A stretch of DNA of 64,000 nt from Belnapia mucosa (GTDB lineage: Bacteria; Pseudomonadota; Alphaproteobacteria; Acetobacterales; Acetobacteraceae): contig NZ_JAEUXJ010000003.1 in assembly GCF_016775475.1 (NCBI RefSeq), positions 357,033 through 421,032 of the forward strand. Direction: 5' to 3'. Shown here piece after piece: positions 35,283 to 45,278 of this stretch. The notes below the pieces were generated by a model. That model did not search any database. It worked only from the letters and a program-made list of their open reading frames with translations, and was not told where the DNA came from. The number at the start of each line of letters is the position of its first letter. Position 1 is the stretch's first letter. The translations under genes and the position numbers were made by a program.

Positions 35283-36145
35283 GCGATGACGGGCGGCATG
35301 GGCTGACGATCATCGCCTTCCTCGGCAGCGTGTTCTCGCCGTATTACGCGATGGCGCGGCGGCGGGGGGCGGCGGACCCGCTGAACCATTCGGGGCTGAA
35401 TGTGGCGCTCTACGGTGCGCCGCGGCGCTGGGCGATGACGGAGCGCGGACGCGATTCGGTGCGGCGGAGTGCGACGACGCTGCAGCTTGGGCCGAGTGCG
35501 CTGGACTGGGACGGCGAGGTGCTGACCATCCGCATCGAGGAGGTGACGGCGCCGATCCCCTCGCGGCTGCGGGGCGTGGTGCGCATCCGGCCGGCGGGGA
35601 TCAATCCGCGGCGCTTCCTGCTGGATGCGGCGGGGCGGCATCGCTGGCAGCCGATCGCGGCGGTGGGGCGGGCGGAGGTGGCGTTCGAGAAGCCGGGGCT
35701 GAGCTGGTCCGGCGCGGCGTATTTCGACACGAATGACGGGGATGCGCCGCTGGAGCGGGACTTCGTCGAATGGGACTGGTGCCGGGCGCCGCTCCGCGAG
35801 GGGGCGGCGATCCTCTACAACGCGGAGCGGCGGGACGGGACAAAGCAGTCGCTCGCCTTGCGTGTCGATGCGGCGGCGCAGGTGCGCGAGATGGCGGTGC
35901 CCTCCCCTGCCCTGCTGCCGCGGACGCGCTGGGGCATCCGCAGGCCGACGGGGGTGGATGCGGGACATCAGCCGCGTGTCGTGCAGGTGCTGGAGGATGC
36001 GCCCTTCTACGCGCGCTCCGTCATCGAGACGCAGCTTTGCGGGGAGCGGGCGACGGCGGTGCATGAGAGCCTGATGCTCGACCGGTTCGCGGCGCTGCCG
36101 ATCCAGATGATGCTGCCGTTCAAGATCCCAAGGCGGTGGGTTTAG
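35228..36145 (+). CDS. crtC: Hydroxyneurosporene synthase (carotenoid 1,2-hydratase), start uncertain
   Basis: Conserved CrtC sequence begins about here: GYAWWYVDALSDDG, then TIIAFLGSVFSPYYAMARRR, later GVVRIRPAGINPR and VEWDWCRAPLREGAAILYNA. It adds water to the C1-C2 end of lycopene or neurosporene. No ATG, GTG or TTG in this frame lies near the conserved start: the nearest are ATG 34940, deep in crtD, and GTG 35330, inside the conserved region. A short CrtC of about 271 residues from 35330, an upstream start, or -1 frameshifting from crtD are the options. The feature start marks homology, not a codon choice. A terminator follows the stop by 2 nt. Confidence 0.85.
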   Translation, partial: FDRAVAPDGYAWWYVDALSDDGRHGLTIIAFLGSVFSPYYAMARRRGAADPLNHSGLNVALYGAPRRWAMTERGRDSVRRSATTLQLGPSALDWDGEVLTIRIEEVTAPIPSRLRGVVRIRPAGINPRRFLLDAAGRHRWQPIAAVGRAEVAFEKPGLSWSGAAYFDTNDGDAPLERDFVEWDWCRAPLREGAAILYNAERRDGTKQSLALRVDAAAQVREMAVPSPALLPRTRWGIRRPTGVDAGHQPRVVQVLEDAPFYARSVIETQLCGERATAVHESLMLDRFAALPIQMMLPFKIPRRWV

Positions 36146-36147
36146 GG

Positions 36148-36190
36148 CCCGTTGGACAAGGCCGGTCGGGTCGGTCCGACGGGTTTTTTT
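36148..36190 (+). terminator. Rho-independent terminator after crtC
   Basis: Arms CCCGTTGGAC and GTCCGACGGG (9 Watson-Crick pairs plus one G-U), a 16-nt loop, and a run of seven T. It starts 2 nt after the crtC TAG. The best intrinsic terminator in the window. Confidence 0.9.
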
Positions 36191-36214
36191 CGCCCTAGGT
36201 GCGTCGGACGGCTT

Positions 36215-36235
36215 GCCGATGCAACCAGCATCGGC
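36215..36235. other. Hairpin in the crtC-hemC convergent gap
   Basis: Perfect 8-bp stem GCCGATGC/GCATCGGC with a 5-nt loop AACCA. No T-run on either strand. It may end or protect the minus-strand transcript from hemC and the small ORF. Confidence 0.4.
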
Positions 36236-36300
36236 GGCACCGTCCTCCTTCCGGGGCAATCCCTCGCGGGCCCTCAACCGCCGGCCTTGTTTAACGGGCC

Positions 36301-36408
36301 TTATTCCTTCCGCTTGTCGCGCTTCAGCCGGATCAGCTCCCAGATTGCGAGGCCGAGCACGAGGAGCAGGATCAGCGCCCATTCGAATTGCGCAAGGACC
36401 GCCATCAT
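36301..36408 (-). CDS. 35-residue membrane miniprotein
   Basis: ATG ATG start, then one hydrophobic helix (WALILLLVLGLAIWELI, residues 10-26) and a strongly basic tail RLKRDKRKE, so an N-out/C-in single-pass protein. GGGAGCGG lies upstream at suitable spacing, and it follows hemC by 30 nt on the same strand. Too short for homology judgement from sequence alone. Confidence 0.5.
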   Translation of the reverse strand: MMAVLAQFEWALILLLVLGLAIWELIRLKRDKRKE

Positions 36409-36438
36409 CGCGCCGCTCCCCGCTCCGGTGTCTCGGCG

Positions 36439-37440
36439 CTACGCCAGGATATCCGCCGGCGCTTCCCGCCGCAGCCGCTCGCCGAGGGCGCGGCCGAGCC
36501 GCGCCGCGTCGGCAGACGGGCCCTCCGCGGTGTGACGCAGCAGATAGCTGCCATCCGCCCGCGCCACCAGCCCGGTCAGCCGCACCACCCCATCCGTCCC
36601 GAGCCGCGCATGCGCCCCGATCGGCGTCCGGCAGGAGCCGTCCAGCGCACCCAGCAGCGCCCGCTCCGCCGTCGCCACCACCCGCGCCTCGCGGTCCTCG
36701 ATGGCGGAGAGCAGCTCATGCAGCTCGGTGTCGCGGGCGCGTACTGTGACGCCGACGATGCCCTGACCGGCCGCCGGCACCACCGTCTCGGGGTCGAGCA
36801 CGATCCCCGCCTCCCGCTCCAGCCCCATCCGCTTCAGCCCGGCGATGGCGAGGAAGGAGGCGGCGAAATCGCCGTTCCGCACCCGGCCCAGCCGGGTCTG
36901 GATATTGCCGCGAATGATCTCGCAGCGGAGATCGGGCCGGAGATGCAGCAGCTGCGACTGCCGCCGGACCGAGGCGGTGCCGACCAGCGCCCCATGCGGG
37001 ATGCAGGCCAGCGGGTCCCGCCGGTCGGGCGCGCCGCAGACCGGGCCGAGCACGATAGCGTCGCGCGGATCCTCCCGCCGCAGCAGGCAGGCCAGCACGA
37101 TCCCCGGCGGCAGCTCCGTCTCCAAATCTTTGAGGCTGTGGACCGCGAAATCCACCTGCCCATCCAGCAGCGCCTCATGGATCTCCTTGGCGAAGAGCCC
37201 CTTGCCGCCGATATCGGCCAGCCGCCGGTCCTGCACCCGGTCGCCCTCGGTGCTGATGACATGCTCGTCGAAGGCCTTGGCGTCCCGCAGCACCGGGCAG
37301 AAGCGGCTGATGATCGAGAGGAAATGTCGCGTCTGCCACAAGGCGAGCGGCGAGCCCCGCGTGCCCACCTTCAGCGGCAGGCTCTGCCCCGCGCCATGGC
37401 GCGGCGCGGTCGGGATATCGAGGGAGCGCAAACGGGTCAT
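36439..37440 (-). CDS. hemC: Porphobilinogen deaminase (hydroxymethylbilane synthase)
   Basis: 333 residues. VGTRGSPLALWQT near the N-terminus, HSLKDLETELPPG with the catalytic Asp loop, and LDGSCRTPIGAHA with the Cys that binds the dipyrromethane cofactor. Polymerises four porphobilinogens. ATG 37440 has AGGAG 9 nt upstream; a GTG at 37449 is less well placed. It sits 15 nt after bchP, so its supply is tied to BChl genes. Confidence 0.94.
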   Translation of the reverse strand: MTRLRSLDIPTAPRHGAGQSLPLKVGTRGSPLALWQTRHFLSIISRFCPVLRDAKAFDEHVISTEGDRVQDRRLADIGGKGLFAKEIHEALLDGQVDFAVHSLKDLETELPPGIVLACLLRREDPRDAIVLGPVCGAPDRRDPLACIPHGALVGTASVRRQSQLLHLRPDLRCEIIRGNIQTRLGRVRNGDFAASFLAIAGLKRMGLEREAGIVLDPETVVPAAGQGIVGVTVRARDTELHELLSAIEDREARVVATAERALLGALDGSCRTPIGAHARLGTDGVVRLTGLVARADGSYLLRHTAEGPSADAARLGRALGERLRREAPADILA

Positions 37441-37455
37441 CGAGGGCACTCCTGC

Positions 37456-38646
37456 TCAGGCGCGGGCGAAGCCGAAAAGATGGGCCAGATCCTTGAAGAA
37501 AATGCGCACATGCGCCATCGGATCGCGGCGGACCAATTCCTTGTTCATGTAGGATTCCCAGGTCAGCCGCTGGACATCCTTGTCCTCGCAGATGGCGACG
37601 AACTTCTCCCGCCGCTTGTCGGAGGAATACCAGAAGTACTGCATGATCCCGAGGATCCAGAAGACCCGGCCATGCGCCTTCATGAAGCGCTTGCGCGCGA
37701 GGCCGAGCGCCCGCGCATCACCCGTGGCGAGGCAGGCTTCCGCCGCCTCCGCCGCCAGCCGCCCGCCGAGCATGGCATAGTAGATGCCCTCGCCCGAGGC
37801 CGGCGCGACCACGCCCGCCGCATCCCCCGCCAGCACCACGTCGCGCCCGTTGTCCCAGCGCCTGGCCGGCTTCATCGGGATCGGCGCCCCCTCGCGGCGG
37901 ATCGTCGCCTGCCCCGCCAGCCCCGTCGCCTCGCGCAGCGCGCCGACCGAGCCCCGCAGCGAGAAGCCCTTATGGGCGGAGCCGGTGCCGATGCTCGTCG
38001 TCTCCCCATGCGGGAAGATCCAGGAATAGAAATCCGGCGAATGCCGCCCCTGGTAGAAGACGTCGCAGCGCTTCGCGTCGAACTTCCCCGTGCCGTCGGC
38101 CGGCGAGGCGACGATCTCATGATAGGCGAAGACGCACGGCACCTTGGCCGCCGCCGGCACCTCCTGCTTCGCCACCTTGCTCTTCGCCCCATCCGCGCCG
38201 ATTACCAGCCGCGTCCGGATGCGCGCCTCGACACCATCCTTCCCGGCATAGACGACGACCGCCGTCCCATCCGCCTCATGCTCGATCCGCTCGAAGCTGC
38301 CCGTCGCGCGCTCCGCCCCGTTCTCCGCCGCGCGCACTCGTAGAAATTCGTCGAAATGCTCCCGGTCCACCATGCCGACGAAGCCGCCATCGATCGGCAT
38401 GTCCACCTCGCGGGCGGAGGGCGCAATCATCCGCGCCGCATTCACCCGCGCCACGATGATGCGGTCCGGGATGTCGAAGTCGCGCACCAGCCGGGGCGGG
38501 ATGGCGCCGCCGCAGGGCTTGATCCGCCCCGCCTTGTCGAGCAGCAGCACCCGCCGCCCGGCCCGCGCCAGGTCATCCGCCGCCGTCGCCCCGGAGGGCC
38601 CACCGCCGACCACGACGACATCGAAGCTTCCCGGCTCGTTGGCCAT
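37456..38646 (-). CDS. bchP: Geranylgeranyl reductase
   Basis: 396 residues. FAD motif GGGPSGATAADDLARAG at residues 14-30, VIGADGAKSKVA mid-chain, and LAGDAAGVVAPASGEGIYYA near 275. Reduces the geranylgeranyl tail of BChl to phytyl. 18 nt after the PucC-family gene; the bchG-pucC-bchP order is conserved in purple bacteria. Confidence 0.95.
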   Translation of the reverse strand: MANEPGSFDVVVVGGGPSGATAADDLARAGRRVLLLDKAGRIKPCGGAIPPRLVRDFDIPDRIIVARVNAARMIAPSAREVDMPIDGGFVGMVDREHFDEFLRVRAAENGAERATGSFERIEHEADGTAVVVYAGKDGVEARIRTRLVIGADGAKSKVAKQEVPAAAKVPCVFAYHEIVASPADGTGKFDAKRCDVFYQGRHSPDFYSWIFPHGETTSIGTGSAHKGFSLRGSVGALREATGLAGQATIRREGAPIPMKPARRWDNGRDVVLAGDAAGVVAPASGEGIYYAMLGGRLAAEAAEACLATGDARALGLARKRFMKAHGRVFWILGIMQYFWYSSDKRREKFVAICEDKDVQRLTWESYMNKELVRRDPMAHVRIFFKDLAHLFGFARA

Positions 38647-38664
38647 GGTCGTTCCTCCCCATTC

Positions 38665-39960
38665 TTATCCGTTGCGCGATGCGGCGAGCCCGCCGAGGCG
38701 AAGCCCCGGCGCCTCGGCACGGCCGATCCTCGCCGCCAGCACGCCCGATGCGAGGAACAGCACGCCCTCGGCGCAGAACACCGCGCCATAGGCTGCCGGC
38801 GCCGAGGCGATGAGGCTCCGCGCCAGGTCGCTCGCCCCCGCCCCCGCCAGCCCGCCGAGCCCGAAGGCGATGGCCTGCGCCGCACCCCAGAGACCCATGC
38901 GCATCCCCTCGCGCCCGCCGCGTCCCTGGCCGGCGAGCTGCATCATCGTGGCGATGGCCGCCGCCGCGAAGGCGCCATTGGCCACCCCGAGCGCCACATA
39001 GGACGCGCCGAGCGGCCAGTCCGGCCCCACCGCGCCGGCTCCGGCCAGCCCGAACAGCGCCACCGCCGAGGCAGCGCACCCTGCCACCGTCCAGCCCTTC
39101 AGCGAACCGAACCGCCCGCCGAGCAGCGCCACCAGGATCATCCCGCCGAAGACCCCGCCATGCTGTAGCGAGGCCAGCTTCGTCGTCTCCCCGAGCGTCA
39201 GCCCGAAGACGACGCCTCCGAAAGGCTCCAGGATCAGGTCCTGCGCGCTATAGGCCAGCATCGAGACGAAGACGAAGACGGTGAACTGCCGCGCCTGCCG
39301 CTCATCCCAGATCTCCGCCAGCGTTGCCCGGAACCCACCCCGCGGCGCCGTCGCCGGCCCTCCGCGCGGCCCGGCCGGCTCCATCCCCCACACCGCCAGC
39401 AGCGTCACCAGCATGGCGAGGCCCGAGACGACCGCCGCCACCGCCAGCAGCCGCGCCGGCGAGAAAGGATCGAGGAACCGCCCTGCCACCGCCGTCGTTA
39501 CGATGAAGCCGAAGATCATCATCAGCCAGACGATGGTCGCCGCCGGCGCCCGCCGCGCCGGCGCCACCCTCGTAGCCAGCAGCGCCAGCAGCGACGTCCC
39601 CGCCGCGCCCACGCCCAGCCCGATCATCACGAAGGACACGGCCGCCACCACCAGCCCGGCCAGGCGCCACTCCGCCATCAGCCCCGTCGCCAGCGCCGCG
39701 CCAATGCCGCCCAGCGCCAGCACCCCGACGCCGCCGATGATCCATGGCGTCCGCCTGCCACCAGCATCCGACCCATACCCCATCGCCGGCCGCATCAGCT
39801 GCACCGCGTAATGCAGCGCGACGAGCAGACCGGGGATGGTCGCCGGCAGCCCCAACTCCACCACCATCACCCGGTTGATCGCCGAGGTCGTCAGCACGAC
39901 GACCGCCCCCAGCGCCGTCTGCACCAGCCCAAGGCGGATGATGCCGAGCCAGCCGATCAC
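38665..39960 (-). CDS. BCD-family MFS transporter (PucC-like, bchG-bchP linked)
   Basis: 431 residues, about twelve membrane helices. Starts GTG 39960, overlapping the bchG stop by 4 nt (GTGA). INRVMVVELGLPATIPGLLVALHYAVQLMRP is the PucC/LhaA family signature near residue 28. This position corresponds to the 'ORF428/bch2' homologue of Rhodobacter; it probably helps LH complex assembly or BChl handling. Paralogue of lhaA at 52 kb. Confidence 0.9.
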   Translation of the reverse strand: MIGWLGIIRLGLVQTALGAVVVLTTSAINRVMVVELGLPATIPGLLVALHYAVQLMRPAMGYGSDAGGRRTPWIIGGVGVLALGGIGAALATGLMAEWRLAGLVVAAVSFVMIGLGVGAAGTSLLALLATRVAPARRAPAATIVWLMMIFGFIVTTAVAGRFLDPFSPARLLAVAAVVSGLAMLVTLLAVWGMEPAGPRGGPATAPRGGFRATLAEIWDERQARQFTVFVFVSMLAYSAQDLILEPFGGVVFGLTLGETTKLASLQHGGVFGGMILVALLGGRFGSLKGWTVAGCAASAVALFGLAGAGAVGPDWPLGASYVALGVANGAFAAAAIATMMQLAGQGRGGREGMRMGLWGAAQAIAFGLGGLAGAGASDLARSLIASAPAAYGAVFCAEGVLFLASGVLAARIGRAEAPGLRLGGLAASRNG

Positions 39961-40844
39961 GGCAGCACCGGCCGCAGCGCGAAGGCCGCGAACAGCATCC
40001 CGAGCACATAGAGCGTCGTGCCCGTCCCATTGTACCAGGGCGCCTTGCCCCGCGGATCGGCCAGCAGCTTCTGCATCAGCCAGAGCTGCACCGCGAGCAG
40101 CAGGCCGATGGCCCCCGCCTGCCAGGCGCTTCCCCAGCTCACCAGCAGCGCCACGACGACGACCTGCGGCACCGCCATCACCACGCAGGCCAGCTGCGCC
40201 GCCCGCTCCACGCCGAGCTTCACGGGCAGCGAGCCGACGCCCATGCGCGCATCGCCCTCGACCGACTTGAAGTCGTTCAAGGTCATGATCCCATGCGCGC
40301 CGATGCTGTAGAGCGCGGCGATGGCGAGCACCCGCCCATCCGGCGCCGCCGCCCCGAGCACCGCCGCCCCGGTGATCCAGGGCATCCCCTCGTAGCAGGC
40401 GCCGCAGGCCGCGTTGCCCCACCAGCCATTCGTCTTCAGCCGCAGCGGCGGCGCGCTATAGGCCCAGGCCAGCGCCAGCCCCAGCACCGTCGCGGCGAAC
40501 CCCCAGACCCCGAGCACCGTGGCAACGGCCAGCGACACCAGTGTCCAGATGATGGCGATATAGAGCCCCCACCGCCCGGGGATGCGCCCCGAAGGGATCG
40601 GCCGCCCCGGCTCATTGATCGCATCGACATGCCGGTCGAACCAGTCGTTGATCGCCTGGCTCGTGCCGCAGACCAGCGGCCCGGTCAGCAGCAGCCCCGC
40701 CGCGATCACATGCCAGCGCCCCGCGCCCCCCACGCCCGACGACACCACGCCGCAGGAGAAGGCCCACATCGGCGCGAACCAGGTGATCGGCTTCAGCAGC
40801 TCAAGGCAGGCGGCGGGGTCGAGGCGGAGAGCGCGGTCACTCAT
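39957..40844 (-). CDS. bchG: Bacteriochlorophyll synthase
   Basis: 295 residues of the UbiA prenyltransferase family. First Asp-rich motif NDWFDRHVDAINEPGRPIPSG near residue 70, second NDFKSVEGD near 195, and about nine helices. Esterifies bacteriochlorophyllide with geranylgeranyl diphosphate in the membrane. ATG 40844 lies 4 nt after the ppsR2 stop. Confidence 0.95.
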   Translation of the reverse strand: MSDRALRLDPAACLELLKPITWFAPMWAFSCGVVSSGVGGAGRWHVIAAGLLLTGPLVCGTSQAINDWFDRHVDAINEPGRPIPSGRIPGRWGLYIAIIWTLVSLAVATVLGVWGFAATVLGLALAWAYSAPPLRLKTNGWWGNAACGACYEGMPWITGAAVLGAAAPDGRVLAIAALYSIGAHGIMTLNDFKSVEGDARMGVGSLPVKLGVERAAQLACVVMAVPQVVVVALLVSWGSAWQAGAIGLLLAVQLWLMQKLLADPRGKAPWYNGTGTTLYVLGMLFAAFALRPVLP

Positions 40845-40848
40845 GCTG

Positions 40849-42255
40849 TCACCCCATCTCGCCGGGCAGGTCGCCCAGCCCATAGCGCCGAAGCTTCACA
40901 TAAAGACTCTGCCGGCTGAGCCCGAGCATCTCGGCGGCCGAGGCGCGGTTGTCGCCCGCCAATTCGAGCGCGGCTTCGATGCAGAGCCGCTCGATCACAT
41001 CCGTCGCCTCGCGCACCAGGTCCTTCAGCGGCACCTGCCCGATCAACTCGCTGAGCTGCTCGACGGAGCGCGGCGCCCGCGCCCGCGCCGGCATGGTGAC
41101 GCGCGTGCCGATATCGCGGATGGCGAAGCCGAAGCAGGGCCCCGTGCCGTTCATCACCGAGACGGCGGAGATCTCCACCTCCATCCTCGCGCCATACTCG
41201 CCGCGCAGCGTGGTGGCGAAAAGCCGCACCGGTCCGCGCTGGCGGAGATTGGCAGTCAGCACCTCCATCTCGACGCCGGGCTGGCCGAGCCAGCGCTCCA
41301 GGGGCTGGCCCACCGCCTGATCCTCGGCGCCGAGTTGCGCCATCTCGACGAAGGCCGCATTGGCGGTGACGATGCGTCCGTCCGGCTCGGTGACGACGAA
41401 GGCATCCGGCACGCTCTCGATCAGCCGCAGCATCTTCGACTTGGCGCGCGGCAGCACCACCGCCCCCGCCTCGCCCTGCCGATAGGTCAGCCGCACCAGG
41501 ACGAGGCTGGCATTCTCCTGCCGGAAGGGCGTGGCGGAGACCAGCACCTCCCGCCCATCCTCCCGCAATACGGCCTGCATATCCTCGGCCCGTCCCGTCG
41601 CGCGCAACCCGGCCAGCATCACCTGGATCCGCTCCCGCATGGTGCCGGCGAAGAGGTCGGGGAAGACCCGCACCGCCCTTCGCCTGGCACGACCAAAGAG
41701 CTGGTCCGCCGCTCGGTTGGCCTCCAGCACGGCGAGCGTCGCGGCGTCGAGGACCAGCACCGGCTCCGTCCAGAGCTGGAACAGCATGCGGTAGCGGGTC
41801 TCGGCATGGCGCAGCCGCGCATAGTCGCGGTCGATCGATTGCTGAGCCTCGACCAGCCTTTGCTGCAGCGCCGAGAGCGGCCGCAGGTCCCGCCCGAAGG
41901 CCACGACGCGCCCGCCCTCGCCGGCCCGCGCGGTGGAGAAGAGGATCGGGACCGAGCCCTTGCCCGTGCCCTGGTTGACGTGCCGCCAGCGCGGCAGGCT
42001 GCGATCGGCCACATCCCGCAGCATGGCCTCCACCTTCGGCCGGCTGTCTTCCGCCACGGTGTCGGCCCAGCGCCGGCCGAGCCAGCCCTCCTCGCCCATT
42101 CCGGCGGCAAGCTCCTCGCTGCTGAAGGCGATGTCGCGGATCATGCCATGCTCATCGAGGATGAGGGCGATATCCGCCGCGGCGGTGATCAGGATCGCGG
42201 CGGCTTCCGCATCGAGATCGCCCAGCGATGTCTTCGGGGCCTTGAACGCCTTCAC
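40849..42255 (-). CDS. ppsR: PpsR/CrtJ transcriptional regulator, copy 2
   Basis: 468 residues with the same architecture as copy 1: several PAS domains (RYRMLFQLWTEPVLVLDA near residue 170, GRIVTANAAFVEMAQ near 290) and an HTH almost identical to copy 1 (AAEMLGLSRQSLYVKLRRYG), so both should read the same operator. The pre-HTH Cys (ERLCIEAAL) is kept. Head of a ppsR2-bchG-pucC-bchP-hemC run behind aerR2. This location, next to bchG and bchF, is the usual one in the order. Confidence 0.93.
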   Translation of the reverse strand: MKAFKAPKTSLGDLDAEAAAILITAAADIALILDEHGMIRDIAFSSEELAAGMGEEGWLGRRWADTVAEDSRPKVEAMLRDVADRSLPRWRHVNQGTGKGSVPILFSTARAGEGGRVVAFGRDLRPLSALQQRLVEAQQSIDRDYARLRHAETRYRMLFQLWTEPVLVLDAATLAVLEANRAADQLFGRARRRAVRVFPDLFAGTMRERIQVMLAGLRATGRAEDMQAVLREDGREVLVSATPFRQENASLVLVRLTYRQGEAGAVVLPRAKSKMLRLIESVPDAFVVTEPDGRIVTANAAFVEMAQLGAEDQAVGQPLERWLGQPGVEMEVLTANLRQRGPVRLFATTLRGEYGARMEVEISAVSVMNGTGPCFGFAIRDIGTRVTMPARARAPRSVEQLSELIGQVPLKDLVREATDVIERLCIEAALELAGDNRASAAEMLGLSRQSLYVKLRRYGLGDLPGEMG

Positions 42256-42270
42256 GGGCGAGGGATTCCT

Positions 42271-43173
42271 TCATGGCAAGGGGACGCGTCCTCCCTGGAA
42301 GTCGTGCCGGTCCTGCCCCGGCCGCCGGCCCAATACCTGCATCAGCCGCGCGGCCTGAACCGGCGCTGTCCTGGCATCGGCAGCCATCGCATCGGCGCCG
42401 ACCAGCGGCGCCTGGCCGGGATGCCGGTCGAAGGCGGGTCCGCCCACCATCACCCCCATGCAGCGGTTGCGGGCGGATTGCCGCGCCTTGCGGATCGTCC
42501 GCGCCACCACATCCATGCGCTCCGCCGCGCCCGAGCTGAGGCCAAGGATGTCGACATGTTCCCGTCGCAGCAGGCCGGTGAGGTCGGCGATGCTGCGCAC
42601 CGGCACGACCATCGCGTGCCAACCGGCGCGGCGGAAGAAATCCGCCACCATCTCCAGGCCGAAGACATGCTGCTCCCCGGGCACCGGCGCCAGCAGGATG
42701 CTCGGCGCCCCGGGCCGCAGCAGCGGTGCGCCCTGGAGCAGCCGCGGCAGCATCGCCTCGCGTAGGCGCCGCAGATGCAGCACGCCGAGCGTCACGGTCA
42801 CGAAGTCGCAGACATCATCCGCCCACCAATGGCCGAGCAGACGCGCCACCGGCGCCAGCAGATCGAGGCAGAGATCCTCTGCGGATGTCCCGCTGCGGTG
42901 CAGCATCTCGACATAGGCAGTGGCGGAAATCGCGTCATGCCGCAGCAGCATCGCGCCCAGCACGTCGACTGGCCCGCTCTCCGCCAGGGCGAGAATCGGC
43001 GCGCGATCGGCATGGGCAAGGCGGAGCCTCGGAATGACCTCGGCCGCGAGCGCGTCGCCGAAGCGGGGGGAATGACCAGGGCGGCCGGCAGGCGGCAGGG
43101 GTGCCGGACCGCCTTCCGCCATTGCTTGAGCCAGGTTCCGGCTGGTGCCGGAGGGTCCTCCCATGGCGGCCAT
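42271..43173 (-). CDS. aerR: AerR/PpaA-type cobalamin-binding regulator, copy 2
   Basis: 300 residues with VPGEQHVFGLEMVADFF carrying the presumed B12-ligand His, AGWHAMVVPVRS and DILGLSSG. Antirepressor partner of PpsR2, 15 nt upstream of it. ATG 43173 follows GGGAG. Shorter N-terminus than copy 1 and clearly diverged, so the duplication is not recent or has been under different selection. Confidence 0.9.
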   Translation of the reverse strand: MAAMGGPSGTSRNLAQAMAEGGPAPLPPAGRPGHSPRFGDALAAEVIPRLRLAHADRAPILALAESGPVDVLGAMLLRHDAISATAYVEMLHRSGTSAEDLCLDLLAPVARLLGHWWADDVCDFVTVTLGVLHLRRLREAMLPRLLQGAPLLRPGAPSILLAPVPGEQHVFGLEMVADFFRRAGWHAMVVPVRSIADLTGLLRREHVDILGLSSGAAERMDVVARTIRKARQSARNRCMGVMVGGPAFDRHPGQAPLVGADAMAADARTAPVQAARLMQVLGRRPGQDRHDFQGGRVPLP

Positions 43174-43198
43174 TGCATATCTCCCGCCCGGATTTATC

Positions 43199-43214
43199 GG
43201 TCCAGGCCTGGACC
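43199..43214. promoter_or_regulatory. 16-bp perfect palindrome upstream of aerR2
   Basis: GGTCCAGGCCTGGACC, 26 bp from the aerR2 start in the aerR2-bchF divergent region. It does not match TGT-N12-ACA, so it would be a different operator. No copy was found upstream of aerR1. Confidence 0.4.
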
Positions 43215-43216
43215 TG

Positions 43217-43250
43217 TGTCAATCTTACTTTACGTCAATCGTGCTTGACA
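43217..43250. promoter_or_regulatory. Two overlapping imperfect PpsR boxes
   Basis: TGT-N12-ACG (43217-43234) and CGT-N12-ACA (43233-43250), each one base off consensus, share two bases. TTGACA at 43245 could be a plus-strand -35. The rest of the 43251-43417 leader shows no gene or clear structure. Confidence 0.45.
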
Positions 43251-43285
43251 GTCTTTGAAGCGCAGCCCTAGCCTTCCCTCACTGA

Positions 43286-45274
<1,989 letters not shown>

Positions 45275-45278
45275 CGCC

